64,000 nucleotides of DNA from JABMPJ01 sp964345005 (GTDB lineage Bacteria > Verrucomicrobiota > Kiritimatiellia > UBA8416 > JABMPJ01): assembly GCA_964345005.1 (NCBI GenBank), contig CAYFPQ010000001.1, forward strand, positions 62,001 through 126,000, written 5' to 3'. Positions 51,812-59,313 of the stretch are shown here, piece after piece; position 1 is the first letter of the stretch, and the number at the start of each line of letters is the position of its first letter. The notes under the pieces are model-generated. The model searched no databases. It was not told the DNA's origin and saw nothing but the letters and a program-made list of their open reading frames with translations. The translations under genes were made by a program, and so were the position numbers.

Positions 51812-52261
51812 ATGGAACGACCGGACTGGGATACCTATTTCATCGATATTGCGCACCAGGTCGCGCGGCGCGGGAACTGTGGTCGTCGGCAGGTTGCGGC
51901 GTTGATCGTTAAGGACCGACGTATCATTTCTACCGGCTACAACGGCACACCGCGTGGAACGACCAACTGTTGTGATGGGGGCTGTGCGCGCTGCAGCAGC
52001 GATGCGCCGACGGGCGCCGACCTGGGTGAGTGCATCTGTTCGCATGCCGAAGAGAACGCGATCGTTCAAGCCGCTTACCACGGCATTTCCGTGCGCGACG
52101 CTTTGCTCTATTGCACGCTCAGTCCCTGCCTGATGTGTACCAAGATGATCATCAATGCCGGGATTGCCGAAGTGATCTACGAGGATGAGTACTCTTTCAC
52201 CACCCAGGCGCGTGCCCTTTTCGAGCAGGCGGGCGTAACCTGCCGCCGGTTCGAGCGCTGA
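51812..52261 (+). CDS. dCMP deaminase family protein
   Basis: The 149-residue zinc enzyme has the motif SHAEENA with His78 and Glu80 and the pair Cys106 and Cys109 in SPCLMC. The family (ComEB/dCMP deaminase) converts dCMP to dUMP for thymidylate synthesis, in the cytosol. A second Cys-rich loop (NCCDGGCARCSS, residues 52-63) is typical of the bacterial dCMP deaminase and may bind another zinc. Start ATG 51812 follows a G-rich ribosome site about 10-20 bases upstream. It stands alone. Confidence 0.92.
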   Translation: MERPDWDTYFIDIAHQVARRGNCGRRQVAALIVKDRRIISTGYNGTPRGTTNCCDGGCARCSSDAPTGADLGECICSHAEENAIVQAAYHGISVRDALLYCTLSPCLMCTKMIINAGIAEVIYEDEYSFTTQARALFEQAGVTCRRFER

Positions 52262-52439
52262 TCGGGATATCCTCACCCGTCACACCGTAGACCCCCCGGA
52301 TGAGGACCAGGAGCATCACCACAAGTGAGCGGCTGAATGGCACCTTCATGGCGCTGAGCCTACCGCTCTGTAGGCAGGACGCAAATCCTCTTTACTCACA
52401 ATCCCGGCATGCCCATACTTGCCTGTCTGGAACTGGACC

Positions 52440-53762
52440 ATGCCGGCTATTGCTAAGATACTGATCGTGTTTGTTGGGATGCTCGTGATGGCGCGTGTGA
52501 AGGTGCCGCTTGGGCTGGCCCTGGTTCTTGGCGGCGTGGTGCTGAACCTGTGGGCCGGGCTACCGGTTGGGGTGACGCTGGAGAACTTCGGAAGATCGCT
52601 GTTGGCGGTCGACCTCTGGCTCTTGCTGGTGGTCACGGTGCTGATCATCGAACTCGGCCGGCACATCTCACAGCCGGGCAACGCCGATGAACTGATGGCA
52701 GCAACGCGCCGCTGGGGCGGACGCCATGGACGCGCCGCCTCGCTCATGGCCCTGCCTGCGGTGGTAGGGCTTGTGCCCATGCCTGCGGGCGCACTCTTCT
52801 CGGCGCCGCTGGTAGAGAAGGCGGGAGAGGGCATGGCGACCACGCCCGAATGGCGTTCAGCCGTCAACTACTGGCATCGCCACATCTGGGAATACTGGTG
52901 GCCGCTCTATCCGGGCGTGATTGTGGCCATCTCGCTCTTCGAAATGGATACGCGTGTCTTCATGGCGGTGCAGTTTCCATTCACACTCGTAGCCGTGGCG
53001 GCCGGCTACTTCTTTCTTATTCGGCCCCATCTGGCTGAAGCTCCGGCGACCGGGACAGCGGTATCGGGAAGCAGCCTGCGCGCATTCATGACGCTTCTCC
53101 CTCTGCTGACCGTGATTGGATCGCTCTTTGTTTTTCCGCCACTACTCCGGCAACTGATGCCGTCGGCTACGGCACAGGTGCAGAAACTGAGCTGTGTCCT
53201 GCTCGGATTGGTATTGGGTATGGTGGTGATCTCGGTGGACGAATTCCTGCAGCGGCGGCGTGCGGCCGCTAAGGGGGAGGAGATCGACCGCGTTCGCCTC
53301 TTTGCGGCTGCGTTCAAGCCCAAGGGGCTGGGCATCCTGCTGATGCTGTTGGGTGTGATGGTGTTCAAGTCGCTGCTGATGAAATCGAATCTACTACCGA
53401 CGGCGAGCGGGGAGTTGATGGAGAGCGGCATCCCGCTGGCCGCCGCCATCGCGCTGCTGCCATTCATCGCTGGGATAGTGACCGGCGTGGCGGTGGGCTT
53501 CACGGCGGCATCCTTCCCACTGGTGGTGGGCCTGATGGCGGCGGAAGGGTCGGGGTTGACGCCGTGGGCGACGCTCGTCCTGGCCTACGGATTCGGCTAC
53601 ATGGGGATGATACTCTCCCCGGTTCATCTCTGCTTGCTGGTCACGCGCGAGTATTTCAGTGCGCGTCTGAGTGATATCTATCGCATGATCACCCCGTGTG
53701 TGGCGAGTGTCGCCGGTTACAGTATACTGGCCTACGGCCTGTTCACCATGATGGGGAAGTGA
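52440..53762 (+). CDS. DUF401 family membrane permease
   Basis: The 440-residue protein has about 10-12 transmembrane segments (for example ILIVFVGMLVMARV, LWLLLVVTVLIIEL, TLLPLLTVIGSLFVFPPL, YSILAYGLFTMMG) and the internal polar loops MPAGALFSAPLVEKAGEG and GYMGMILSPVHLCLLVTREYF that mark DUF401/COG1906 integral membrane proteins. These are thought to be transporters of the ion transporter superfamily; the substrate is not known. ATG 52440 is preferred to TTG 52419 because the first membrane helix follows directly. No partner gene is adjacent. Confidence 0.85.
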   Translation: MPAIAKILIVFVGMLVMARVKVPLGLALVLGGVVLNLWAGLPVGVTLENFGRSLLAVDLWLLLVVTVLIIELGRHISQPGNADELMAATRRWGGRHGRAASLMALPAVVGLVPMPAGALFSAPLVEKAGEGMATTPEWRSAVNYWHRHIWEYWWPLYPGVIVAISLFEMDTRVFMAVQFPFTLVAVAAGYFFLIRPHLAEAPATGTAVSGSSLRAFMTLLPLLTVIGSLFVFPPLLRQLMPSATAQVQKLSCVLLGLVLGMVVISVDEFLQRRRAAAKGEEIDRVRLFAAAFKPKGLGILLMLLGVMVFKSLLMKSNLLPTASGELMESGIPLAAAIALLPFIAGIVTGVAVGFTAASFPLVVGLMAAEGSGLTPWATLVLAYGFGYMGMILSPVHLCLLVTREYFSARLSDIYRMITPCVASVAGYSILAYGLFTMMGK

Positions 53763-53772
53763 CTGTGGGTCA

Positions 53773-53847
53773 AGGTAGGGCTCGCGCTCCGCGCGAGCCG
53801 TGAGACCTTCGACTGCTTCCGGCCCGCTCGGAGAGCGGGCCCTACCT
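53773..53847. repeat. TAGGGC-type palindrome pair after the DUF401 gene
   Basis: The left arm (53773-53800) begins AGGTAGGGCTCGCG and is an inner hairpin itself (CTCGCG CTC CGCGCGAG type). The right arm (53821-53847) ends GGGCCCTACCT. The arms share the family ends with copies at 16830-16912 and 30361-30446 but have different cores. Confidence 0.85.
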
Positions 53848-53857
53848 CGTATACGAC

Positions 53858-53947
53858 CTATTTCAACGCCGTCTTGATCTCCTCGAGCGACACGCCGAAG
53901 AGCGTCCCGGCGATGATGTCATAGTTCAGCCAGCCGAAGCTGCCGCA
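53858..53947 (-). other. In-frame 29-codon tail after the mqnE-mqnC stop codon
   Basis: Directly after the TAG of the fusion gene (53948-53950) the same frame stays open for 29 codons, reading CGSFGWLNYDIIAGTLFG and SLEEIKTALK, and ends with TAG at 53858-53860. The peptide has a protein-like hydrophobic pattern and a good amphipathic helix. It is either a stop-codon-interrupted extension or the 3' relic of another gene. MqnC proteins normally end where the fusion ends, which favours a relic. Confidence 0.45.
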
Positions 53948-56134
53948 CTAAGCGCCAGTGATTCGTTCATACTGCGTGGTGCGTTGGACCGGGTTCAGTC
54001 CGGCGCGTGCGATCAGTGACACAACGTCGTCACGGGTGGCCGTATAGTCGGCTCCGGCGGCGCTGACGACCAACTCCTCCATCAGCACGCCACCGAAGTC
54101 ATCGGCCCCGAAAGCGAGGGCCAGTTGGGCGAGGTCGGGTCCCTCGGTGACCCACCCGGCTTGCAGGTGTTCGATATTGTCGAGCACGAGCCGGGAGAGC
54201 GCCACGATGCGCAGGTAGTCAATGCCCGTTTGGGAGGGGAGCGCCAGCTTGGTGTGTGGGGATTGGAAACTCCAGGGAATGAAGGCAGTGAAGCCCCCTG
54301 TTGCATCCTGCAAGGTCCGTATCTTCATGAGGTGGTCCACACGCTGAGCTGTCGTTTCGCCCAGGCCGTACACCATGGTAGCGGTTGTGCGAAGCCCCAG
54401 CTCCTGGGCGGTCCGCATCACGTCCAGCCATCCCTCGCTACTGAGCTTTCCGGGACTGACCCGCCGGCGCACATCGTCATGCAGGATCTCTGCTCCTCCG
54501 CCCGGCAGGGAGTCGAGCCCGGCCGCGTGCAGCCGTTCCAAGGCGGTCCGCAGGTCCAGCCCCTCACGTTCGGCAAGGTCGGCTATCTCGGCCGGCGAAA
54601 GGGAGTGCACGCAGATATCACCCACGGCTTTCACCTCGCCCAGGAGTTGCTCATAGAAAGCGAGTGAGAGATCCGGGTTCAGGCCGCCCTGGATCAGGAT
54701 CTGCGTGGCGCCGGCTTCGACCGCTTCCCTTGCGGTCCGTACCACGTCGGCAGGCGTGAGCGTAAAGGCCCGCTTGTCGCCCGGTTCCACGTGAAAGGCA
54801 CAGAAGCGGCACCCCGCCGTGCACACATTGGTGAGCGAGATGATCCGGTCAACCACGTAGGTGGCATCCCTGCCGGGAACATGCCGCTGGCGTGCCGCCT
54901 GGGCCAGGCGTCCGAGCTGCTGAAAGGATGCATGGTCGTGCAGGGCGATGGCATCGGTTTCACTCAGCCGTGTCCCTGTCTCGGCTTTGCCCAGCGCTTC
55001 TTCAAGCGCGGAGTCTCCCACCCGTGCCCTGGTGGACGCGGCCGGTCCGGTCTCTTGCGCACGGACCTCGACCTGGTCATACACGCTATTCACGAGTTGA
55101 GGTCTGAGACCCAGGCGGTCCACAAACGTGAACATGTCATCGACGGACACGAAGCGATGATCGTCCGGGGCGCCGGCCGCGCGCGCGATCTGTTCTTCCT
55201 GGCTCGTACCACCCAGGTCATCCACGCCGCTGGCGGTCAACACTTCGAGCAGCTTGCGGTCGACATAGTTCGCAAGAACGCGTATGTGGGGCACGTTATC
55301 AAGGAAGAGACGCGCTACGGCAACCGTGCGCACGATCTCCATGCCGCTGGGGCCGCGATTCACATCGATGCGCGTGCCGCTGGGATGGAATGGGAGAGGA
55401 ATGAAGGCGGCCAGGCCGCCGGTCTGATCCTGCAGGTGTCGCAGCCGGTCCATGTGATCCACACGATCGGACGGGCTCTCGACGTGACCGAAGAGCATGG
55501 TGGCGTTAGTCGGCATGCCGAGCGCGTGGGCGGCGGCATGTATCTCCAGCCACCGGTCGCCAGAGATCTTGTTGGGACAGATCCGTTGGCGTATGGCCGG
55601 ATTGAAGATCTCGGCACCCCCGCCGGGCAGCGCGTCGAGACCGGATTGCTTCAAACGGTTGAGCACCTCGCTCGGGCTGGTTCCACCTTGCCGGGCCAGG
55701 TAATCGATCTCCACGGCGGTTAACCCCTGGATGCAGATGCCGGGGAGGATCGATCTGGCAATCCGGAAGCACTGCTCGTAGTAGTCGAGATCGATCTGGG
55801 GGACGACGCCGCCCACGACATGGAGATCCGTCAGCCCACCACTGGCGGCCGCGCGCAGCCGTTCGGAAACAGCATCCAGCGTAACGGTATAGGCATCGTC
55901 GGCCTCTTCCTCGCGCCAGAAGGCGCACAGCTCGCACTCGTTCTCGCAGCGGTTCGTGGGGTTGATGTTGAGGCTGTGCACGAAATAGGTGGTGGTGCCG
56001 TGCATGGCGCGTCGCCTGGCATCCGCCCGCTGCATCAGGTCCGGCAGCGAACCATGAGTGAGTAGCTCAAGCGCTTCATCGCAGGACAGGCGATCGGCGG
56101 CTGGGGAACCGGCAGGTGCTGATTGGGCGGTCAT
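53948..56134 (-). CDS. MqnE-MqnC fusion: aminofutalosine synthase plus cyclic dehypoxanthine futalosine synthase
   Basis: The 728-residue protein contains two complete radical SAM enzymes. The first half (1-360) has Cys63-x3-Cys67-x2-Cys70 (CENECELC), HVVGGVVPQIDLDYYEQ and GGGAEIFNPAIRQRICP, as in MqnE. The second half (370-728) has Cys438-x3-Cys442-x2-Cys445 (CTAGCRFC), ILIQGGLNPDLSL and GGGAEILHDDVRRRVSP, as in MqnC. MqnE joins the chorismate-derived EPB to SAM giving aminofutalosine; MqnC cyclises the later intermediate dehypoxanthine futalosine. They are usually separate proteins acting two steps apart, with MqnB between. It is the last gene of the menaquinone operon and overlaps mqnA by ATGA. 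Confidence 0.92.
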   Translation of the reverse strand: MTAQSAPAGSPAADRLSCDEALELLTHGSLPDLMQRADARRRAMHGTTTYFVHSLNINPTNRCENECELCAFWREEEADDAYTVTLDAVSERLRAAASGGLTDLHVVGGVVPQIDLDYYEQCFRIARSILPGICIQGLTAVEIDYLARQGGTSPSEVLNRLKQSGLDALPGGGAEIFNPAIRQRICPNKISGDRWLEIHAAAHALGMPTNATMLFGHVESPSDRVDHMDRLRHLQDQTGGLAAFIPLPFHPSGTRIDVNRGPSGMEIVRTVAVARLFLDNVPHIRVLANYVDRKLLEVLTASGVDDLGGTSQEEQIARAAGAPDDHRFVSVDDMFTFVDRLGLRPQLVNSVYDQVEVRAQETGPAASTRARVGDSALEEALGKAETGTRLSETDAIALHDHASFQQLGRLAQAARQRHVPGRDATYVVDRIISLTNVCTAGCRFCAFHVEPGDKRAFTLTPADVVRTAREAVEAGATQILIQGGLNPDLSLAFYEQLLGEVKAVGDICVHSLSPAEIADLAEREGLDLRTALERLHAAGLDSLPGGGAEILHDDVRRRVSPGKLSSEGWLDVMRTAQELGLRTTATMVYGLGETTAQRVDHLMKIRTLQDATGGFTAFIPWSFQSPHTKLALPSQTGIDYLRIVALSRLVLDNIEHLQAGWVTEGPDLAQLALAFGADDFGGVLMEELVVSAAGADYTATRDDVVSLIARAGLNPVQRTTQYERITGA

Positions 56135-56940
56135 CAGGTGGCGGCGTCCTTGCTCATCGGCGTCAGGCGGTGTTTCTCCAAGAGCAGGTCGAATGCCTGG
56201 ATAGCGGCCTGTTCACGTTCGCCAATGACGTAGTTGATGTGGTTCGCGAGATAGTTGCGGCAGAACTCTGGACTGAGTCTGAGCTGGTCGGCAAAGCGTT
56301 GCCCGATCCGATCGTACGACTGCCGTCCCTCGGCATAGGCCTCGGTTGCCAGCCGCGTAAGCTCTGCCGTGTATGGATGCCGCTTAAGGTGGGCCCACAC
56401 CGCAAAGACAAACGGCAGCCCTGTCATGTGCTGCCACGCTTCGGCCATGTCGTAGTGGACCTTTCCATTGGTGGGCAGGCACAGGGCGCGGTCTCCGATG
56501 ATGACCCTTGCATCCGGCGTGCCGGAACCATCGCAGATGATGACCGGTTGGCTCTTCCAGTGGTCACGCAGGAGAATCTGAGCCAGCAGGTTTGACGTAT
56601 GCGAACGGGGATCCCGCGCCAGGCACTTGACCTCGGCCGGCGGCCCGTCGCATTCCAGGAGTACGCTCGCCACTTTGCCGTCGGCGCTGACACCAAGGCC
56701 GTCAATCATGGCAAGGTCGCCATCGCACAGGAGATCGACGACCGGAACCAACGCGGCATCTGCCCGGCCCGACGCGAGAAGCGCCGACAGTGTCGAGGGC
56801 GCCTGTTCAATCAGCGTAACGTCGCTGCGGTTGCGCATGGCTTCTGTCAGCGGGGCCGCATTGAGATAGGGGGCGGCGGCGAAGACCAGCGGGGTCCCAG
56901 ATCCGGCCGTGATCGACGAGTTGTGGTGGCTGTTGTTCAA
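56134..56940 (-). CDS. mqnA: Chorismate dehydratase MqnA
   Basis: MqnA dehydrates chorismate to 3-enolpyruvyl-benzoate, the entry step of the futalosine pathway. The 268-residue protein has the periplasmic-binding-protein-like fold with the typical start FAAAPYLNAAPLTEAM and an ALVPVVDLLCDGDLAMIDGL segment, then LPFVFAVWAHLKRHP. The start codon is probably TTG 56940, which overlaps the stop of the upstream decarboxylase gene (TTGA) and has GGAGG four bases before it. Its end overlaps the start of the MqnE-MqnC fusion by four bases. Overlaps at both ends show strict co-translation. Confidence 0.9.
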   Translation of the reverse strand: MNNSHHNSSITAGSGTPLVFAAAPYLNAAPLTEAMRNRSDVTLIEQAPSTLSALLASGRADAALVPVVDLLCDGDLAMIDGLGVSADGKVASVLLECDGPPAEVKCLARDPRSHTSNLLAQILLRDHWKSQPVIICDGSGTPDARVIIGDRALCLPTNGKVHYDMAEAWQHMTGLPFVFAVWAHLKRHPYTAELTRLATEAYAEGRQSYDRIGQRFADQLRLSPEFCRNYLANHINYVIGEREQAAIQAFDLLLEKHRLTPMSKDAAT

Positions 56941-58727
56941 GGTGCCTCCGTCAAAGATACGGGGATGCCATAGTCATTCCAGCGTGCGCCAACACGATCA
57001 CGGATCTCCGGATCGAAGGCGACCGGTTCGCGGTAGCCGGGCTTCCACGTGGCGTCAATCAAGATGGGGGGATGCATGACCAGGCGATTGCCGAGTGCTT
57101 CGCGCCGCGCGGGATGCAGGTCGACGAGCGGATCAAAACGGGTGAACCACCCCCACAGCATGAGGCGTGGATCGTCAAGCGGCACGTCCTCGGATACGAG
57201 AACCTGGAACAGGTAGGCACCGGTCACGGGGTGGGCCTGCAGCGCTTCGCGTATGCTCTCGCGGTTGGCGTCGGTCCGCACCTGCACCATCAACACTCCG
57301 TCGCCCAGCATTGCCATGCCGGTAATGCCCGGGTGGACGGATTCGCGGGGCGGCGGTGGCGGCGGTTCCTGGCGTTGAGGTTTGCCCTCGTTGCGCGTGG
57401 CCAACAGGATGAGCCGGCTGCCGGTGTTCATGGCCGGCCCGGTGAAATCGAGCGTATCCTGCGCGGTCGGAGCGACCAGGTGCAGGCCCTCCCCGGTGTT
57501 CAGGTTCTGCCACAAGGCGCGACTCACGGCCTTGAAATCACGCACGTCAACATCCGGGTCGACGGCGATGAGGACCTTGGTCAGCGAGAGCTGGCTCTCG
57601 CCGAGAATGCCGAAGGCGTGTTTGAGTGCCTCGTGTGGATAGCGCACTCTCACGGACACGGCGGCCAGGGGATGGAATCCGGTTTCGGGGAATGCCCAGC
57701 AGTCCACGATGGCGGGCTTTATGATACGCAACAGCGGAATGCTCAGGTCCTGCAGGGCTTCACCGATGTAGTAATCCTCCTGCGGCGGCTTGCCCACAAC
57801 CGTGGCCGGATAGATGGCGTCCTTCCGCGCCAGCACGCGGTCCACGCGAAACACCGGGAAATCGGCCGAGTGGGAGTAGTGGCCCAGGTGATCCCCGAAT
57901 GGCCCTTCCCGGCGAAGCTCATCCGGGGCGACCGATCCTTCCAGCACAAACTCGGCATTGGCCGGAATGCTGTGACCGCTGGGCCGGCGGATCGTTCTCA
58001 GCGGCCGGCCGAGAAGGAACGCGGCAAGCAGGTATTCGTCAATGTCTTCGGGGAGCGGGGCGATGGCCGCGATCGTCAGTACGGGCGGTCCGCCCAGGAA
58101 TACGCTGATGGGCAGGGCGTGGCCACGGGCGCGGGCACGGGCGAAGTGGAAGCCGCCCCCTTTCTCGATCTGCCAGTGCATGCCGGTGGAGTGGGCGTCG
58201 TAGCGCTGCAGACGGTAGATCCCGAGATTGCCCTTGCCGGTCTCGGGGTCATGCGTCCGGACGAGGGGCAGTGTGAAGAACGGGCCGCCGTCTTTGGGCC
58301 AGCAGGTCAGGCACGGCAGGCGCTCGAGATCGGCCGGTTCGGATACAGCATGCATGATCGGGCCGCCCGCAACCGTGCGGCTGCGTGCCCGCAGGATGTG
58401 GCCGATCATGCGGCGCTGCGACCATAGCGCACGGGCCGAAGGCGGCATCAGTTGCTCCGCGGCCGCGGCGATGGAGGCGCCGATTTCGGCCGCGGGACGG
58501 CCAATGGCGGCTTCCACGCGTGCCGGGGTGCCGTATGCATTGGCCAGGATGCGGTGGGGAGAGCCCTTGACGTTCTCGAAGAGCAGGGCCGGCCCGTTGG
58601 CGGCCAGCACATGGTGCTGGATGATGGTGATTTCCTGGTTGGGGTCGACCTCGGCCTGTATCCGTACAAGCTTGTCGTCGGCCTCCAGTCGCGCGATGAA
58701 CTCACGCTGATCGCGGGGTGCTAACAT
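56937..58727 (-). CDS. UbiD-family decarboxylase (MqnL-type)
   Basis: UbiD enzymes use prenylated FMN to remove carboxyl groups from aromatic acids. The 596-residue protein has the family layout with EGSVAPDELRREGPFGDHLG (the Arg/Glu cluster of the active site), ISVFLGGPPVLTIAA and the C-terminal FDPEIRDRVGARWNDYGI. In the futalosine route a UbiD homologue decarboxylates the prenylated 1,4-dihydroxy-6-naphthoate; the operon context supports this. A proline run (QEPPPPPPRES, near residue 450) is unusual. ATG 58727 is chosen because GGGAGG lies four bases upstream; it overlaps the end of the UbiX gene by seven bases. Confidence 0.92.
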   Translation of the reverse strand: MLAPRDQREFIARLEADDKLVRIQAEVDPNQEITIIQHHVLAANGPALLFENVKGSPHRILANAYGTPARVEAAIGRPAAEIGASIAAAAEQLMPPSARALWSQRRMIGHILRARSRTVAGGPIMHAVSEPADLERLPCLTCWPKDGGPFFTLPLVRTHDPETGKGNLGIYRLQRYDAHSTGMHWQIEKGGGFHFARARARGHALPISVFLGGPPVLTIAAIAPLPEDIDEYLLAAFLLGRPLRTIRRPSGHSIPANAEFVLEGSVAPDELRREGPFGDHLGHYSHSADFPVFRVDRVLARKDAIYPATVVGKPPQEDYYIGEALQDLSIPLLRIIKPAIVDCWAFPETGFHPLAAVSVRVRYPHEALKHAFGILGESQLSLTKVLIAVDPDVDVRDFKAVSRALWQNLNTGEGLHLVAPTAQDTLDFTGPAMNTGSRLILLATRNEGKPQRQEPPPPPPRESVHPGITGMAMLGDGVLMVQVRTDANRESIREALQAHPVTGAYLFQVLVSEDVPLDDPRLMLWGWFTRFDPLVDLHPARREALGNRLVMHPPILIDATWKPGYREPVAFDPEIRDRVGARWNDYGIPVSLTEAP

Positions 58728-59296
58728 AGGTCCTCCCACGTCTGCTCGGCGGGTCGGCCCAGGATGGCCAGTACGCGTTCAACATACCGCGCCAGCAGAT
58801 CGCGCATGCTGACGCTGTCGGGATCGCGTTTGGCAAACATGTAGTAGGGCGGCGAGAGCGGCATCACGATGCCGCCGGCGGTGGTAACCCGTTCCGCGTT
58901 GGCAAAATCGATCGCGGTCCAGGGCGTCTCGCGTACACAGAGGATGAGCGGGCGGCGCTCCTTGAGGTGGCAGTGGGCCGCCCGGGTGATGAGTGTGTCG
59001 CACAGGCCGGAAGCAATCTTCCCCAGTGTGCCGGTTGTGCAGGGCAGCACGACCATGCCGACCGTGGCGACCGATCCGGACGCCACGGGCGCAAAGCCAT
59101 CATCGTCAGCGTAGGTGACGGCGGCCCGTGCGGCCAGGTTGGCAACGGGCTCACACTCGTGCTCGTAGGCGGCGGCACCGTAGCGGCTGGTGATGAGTGC
59201 GACCGGCCAGGGCGATTGATCGAGCAGGAGCGAGGCGGCATAGGTGCCTGTTGCGCCCGTCACGCCCAGCACCAGCTTTTCATCGTGCTTGCTCAT
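58721..59296 (-). CDS. UbiX-family flavin prenyltransferase (MqnM-type)
   Basis: UbiX adds dimethylallyl phosphate to reduced FMN, making the cofactor of the adjacent UbiD enzyme. The 191-residue protein starts EKLVLGVTGATGTYAASLLL and contains MVVLPCTTGTLGKIASGLCD and LKERRPLILCVRETPW. The usual Ser in PCS is Thr here (PCTTGT). The start ATG 59296 fits the family; an open frame upstream to 59476 is a shadow inside the neighbour. It lies 17 bases after the MqnB-UbiA fusion gene. The UbiX-UbiD pair in one operon is expected. Confidence 0.93.
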   Translation of the reverse strand: MSKHDEKLVLGVTGATGTYAASLLLDQSPWPVALITSRYGAAAYEHECEPVANLAARAAVTYADDDGFAPVASGSVATVGMVVLPCTTGTLGKIASGLCDTLITRAAHCHLKERRPLILCVRETPWTAIDFANAERVTTAGGIVMPLSPPYYMFAKRDPDSVSMRDLLARYVERVLAILGRPAEQTWEDLC

Positions 59297-59313
59297 ATCG
59301 GGTCCTTCTCCTG

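Noticed and set aside
51539..52276. A 245-codon minus-strand frame across the dCMP deaminase gene
   Set aside because: The deaminase on the other strand has its complete zinc motifs; the mirror frame has none.
52262..52355. A possible signal peptide on the minus strand (KVPFSRSLVVMLLVLIRGVYG)
   Set aside because: The frame then runs antisense into the deaminase gene and no gene body follows; at most a relic.
57072..58427. A 451-codon plus-strand frame across the UbiD gene
   Set aside because: It is antisense to a well-conserved enzyme; composition is that of a shadow frame.
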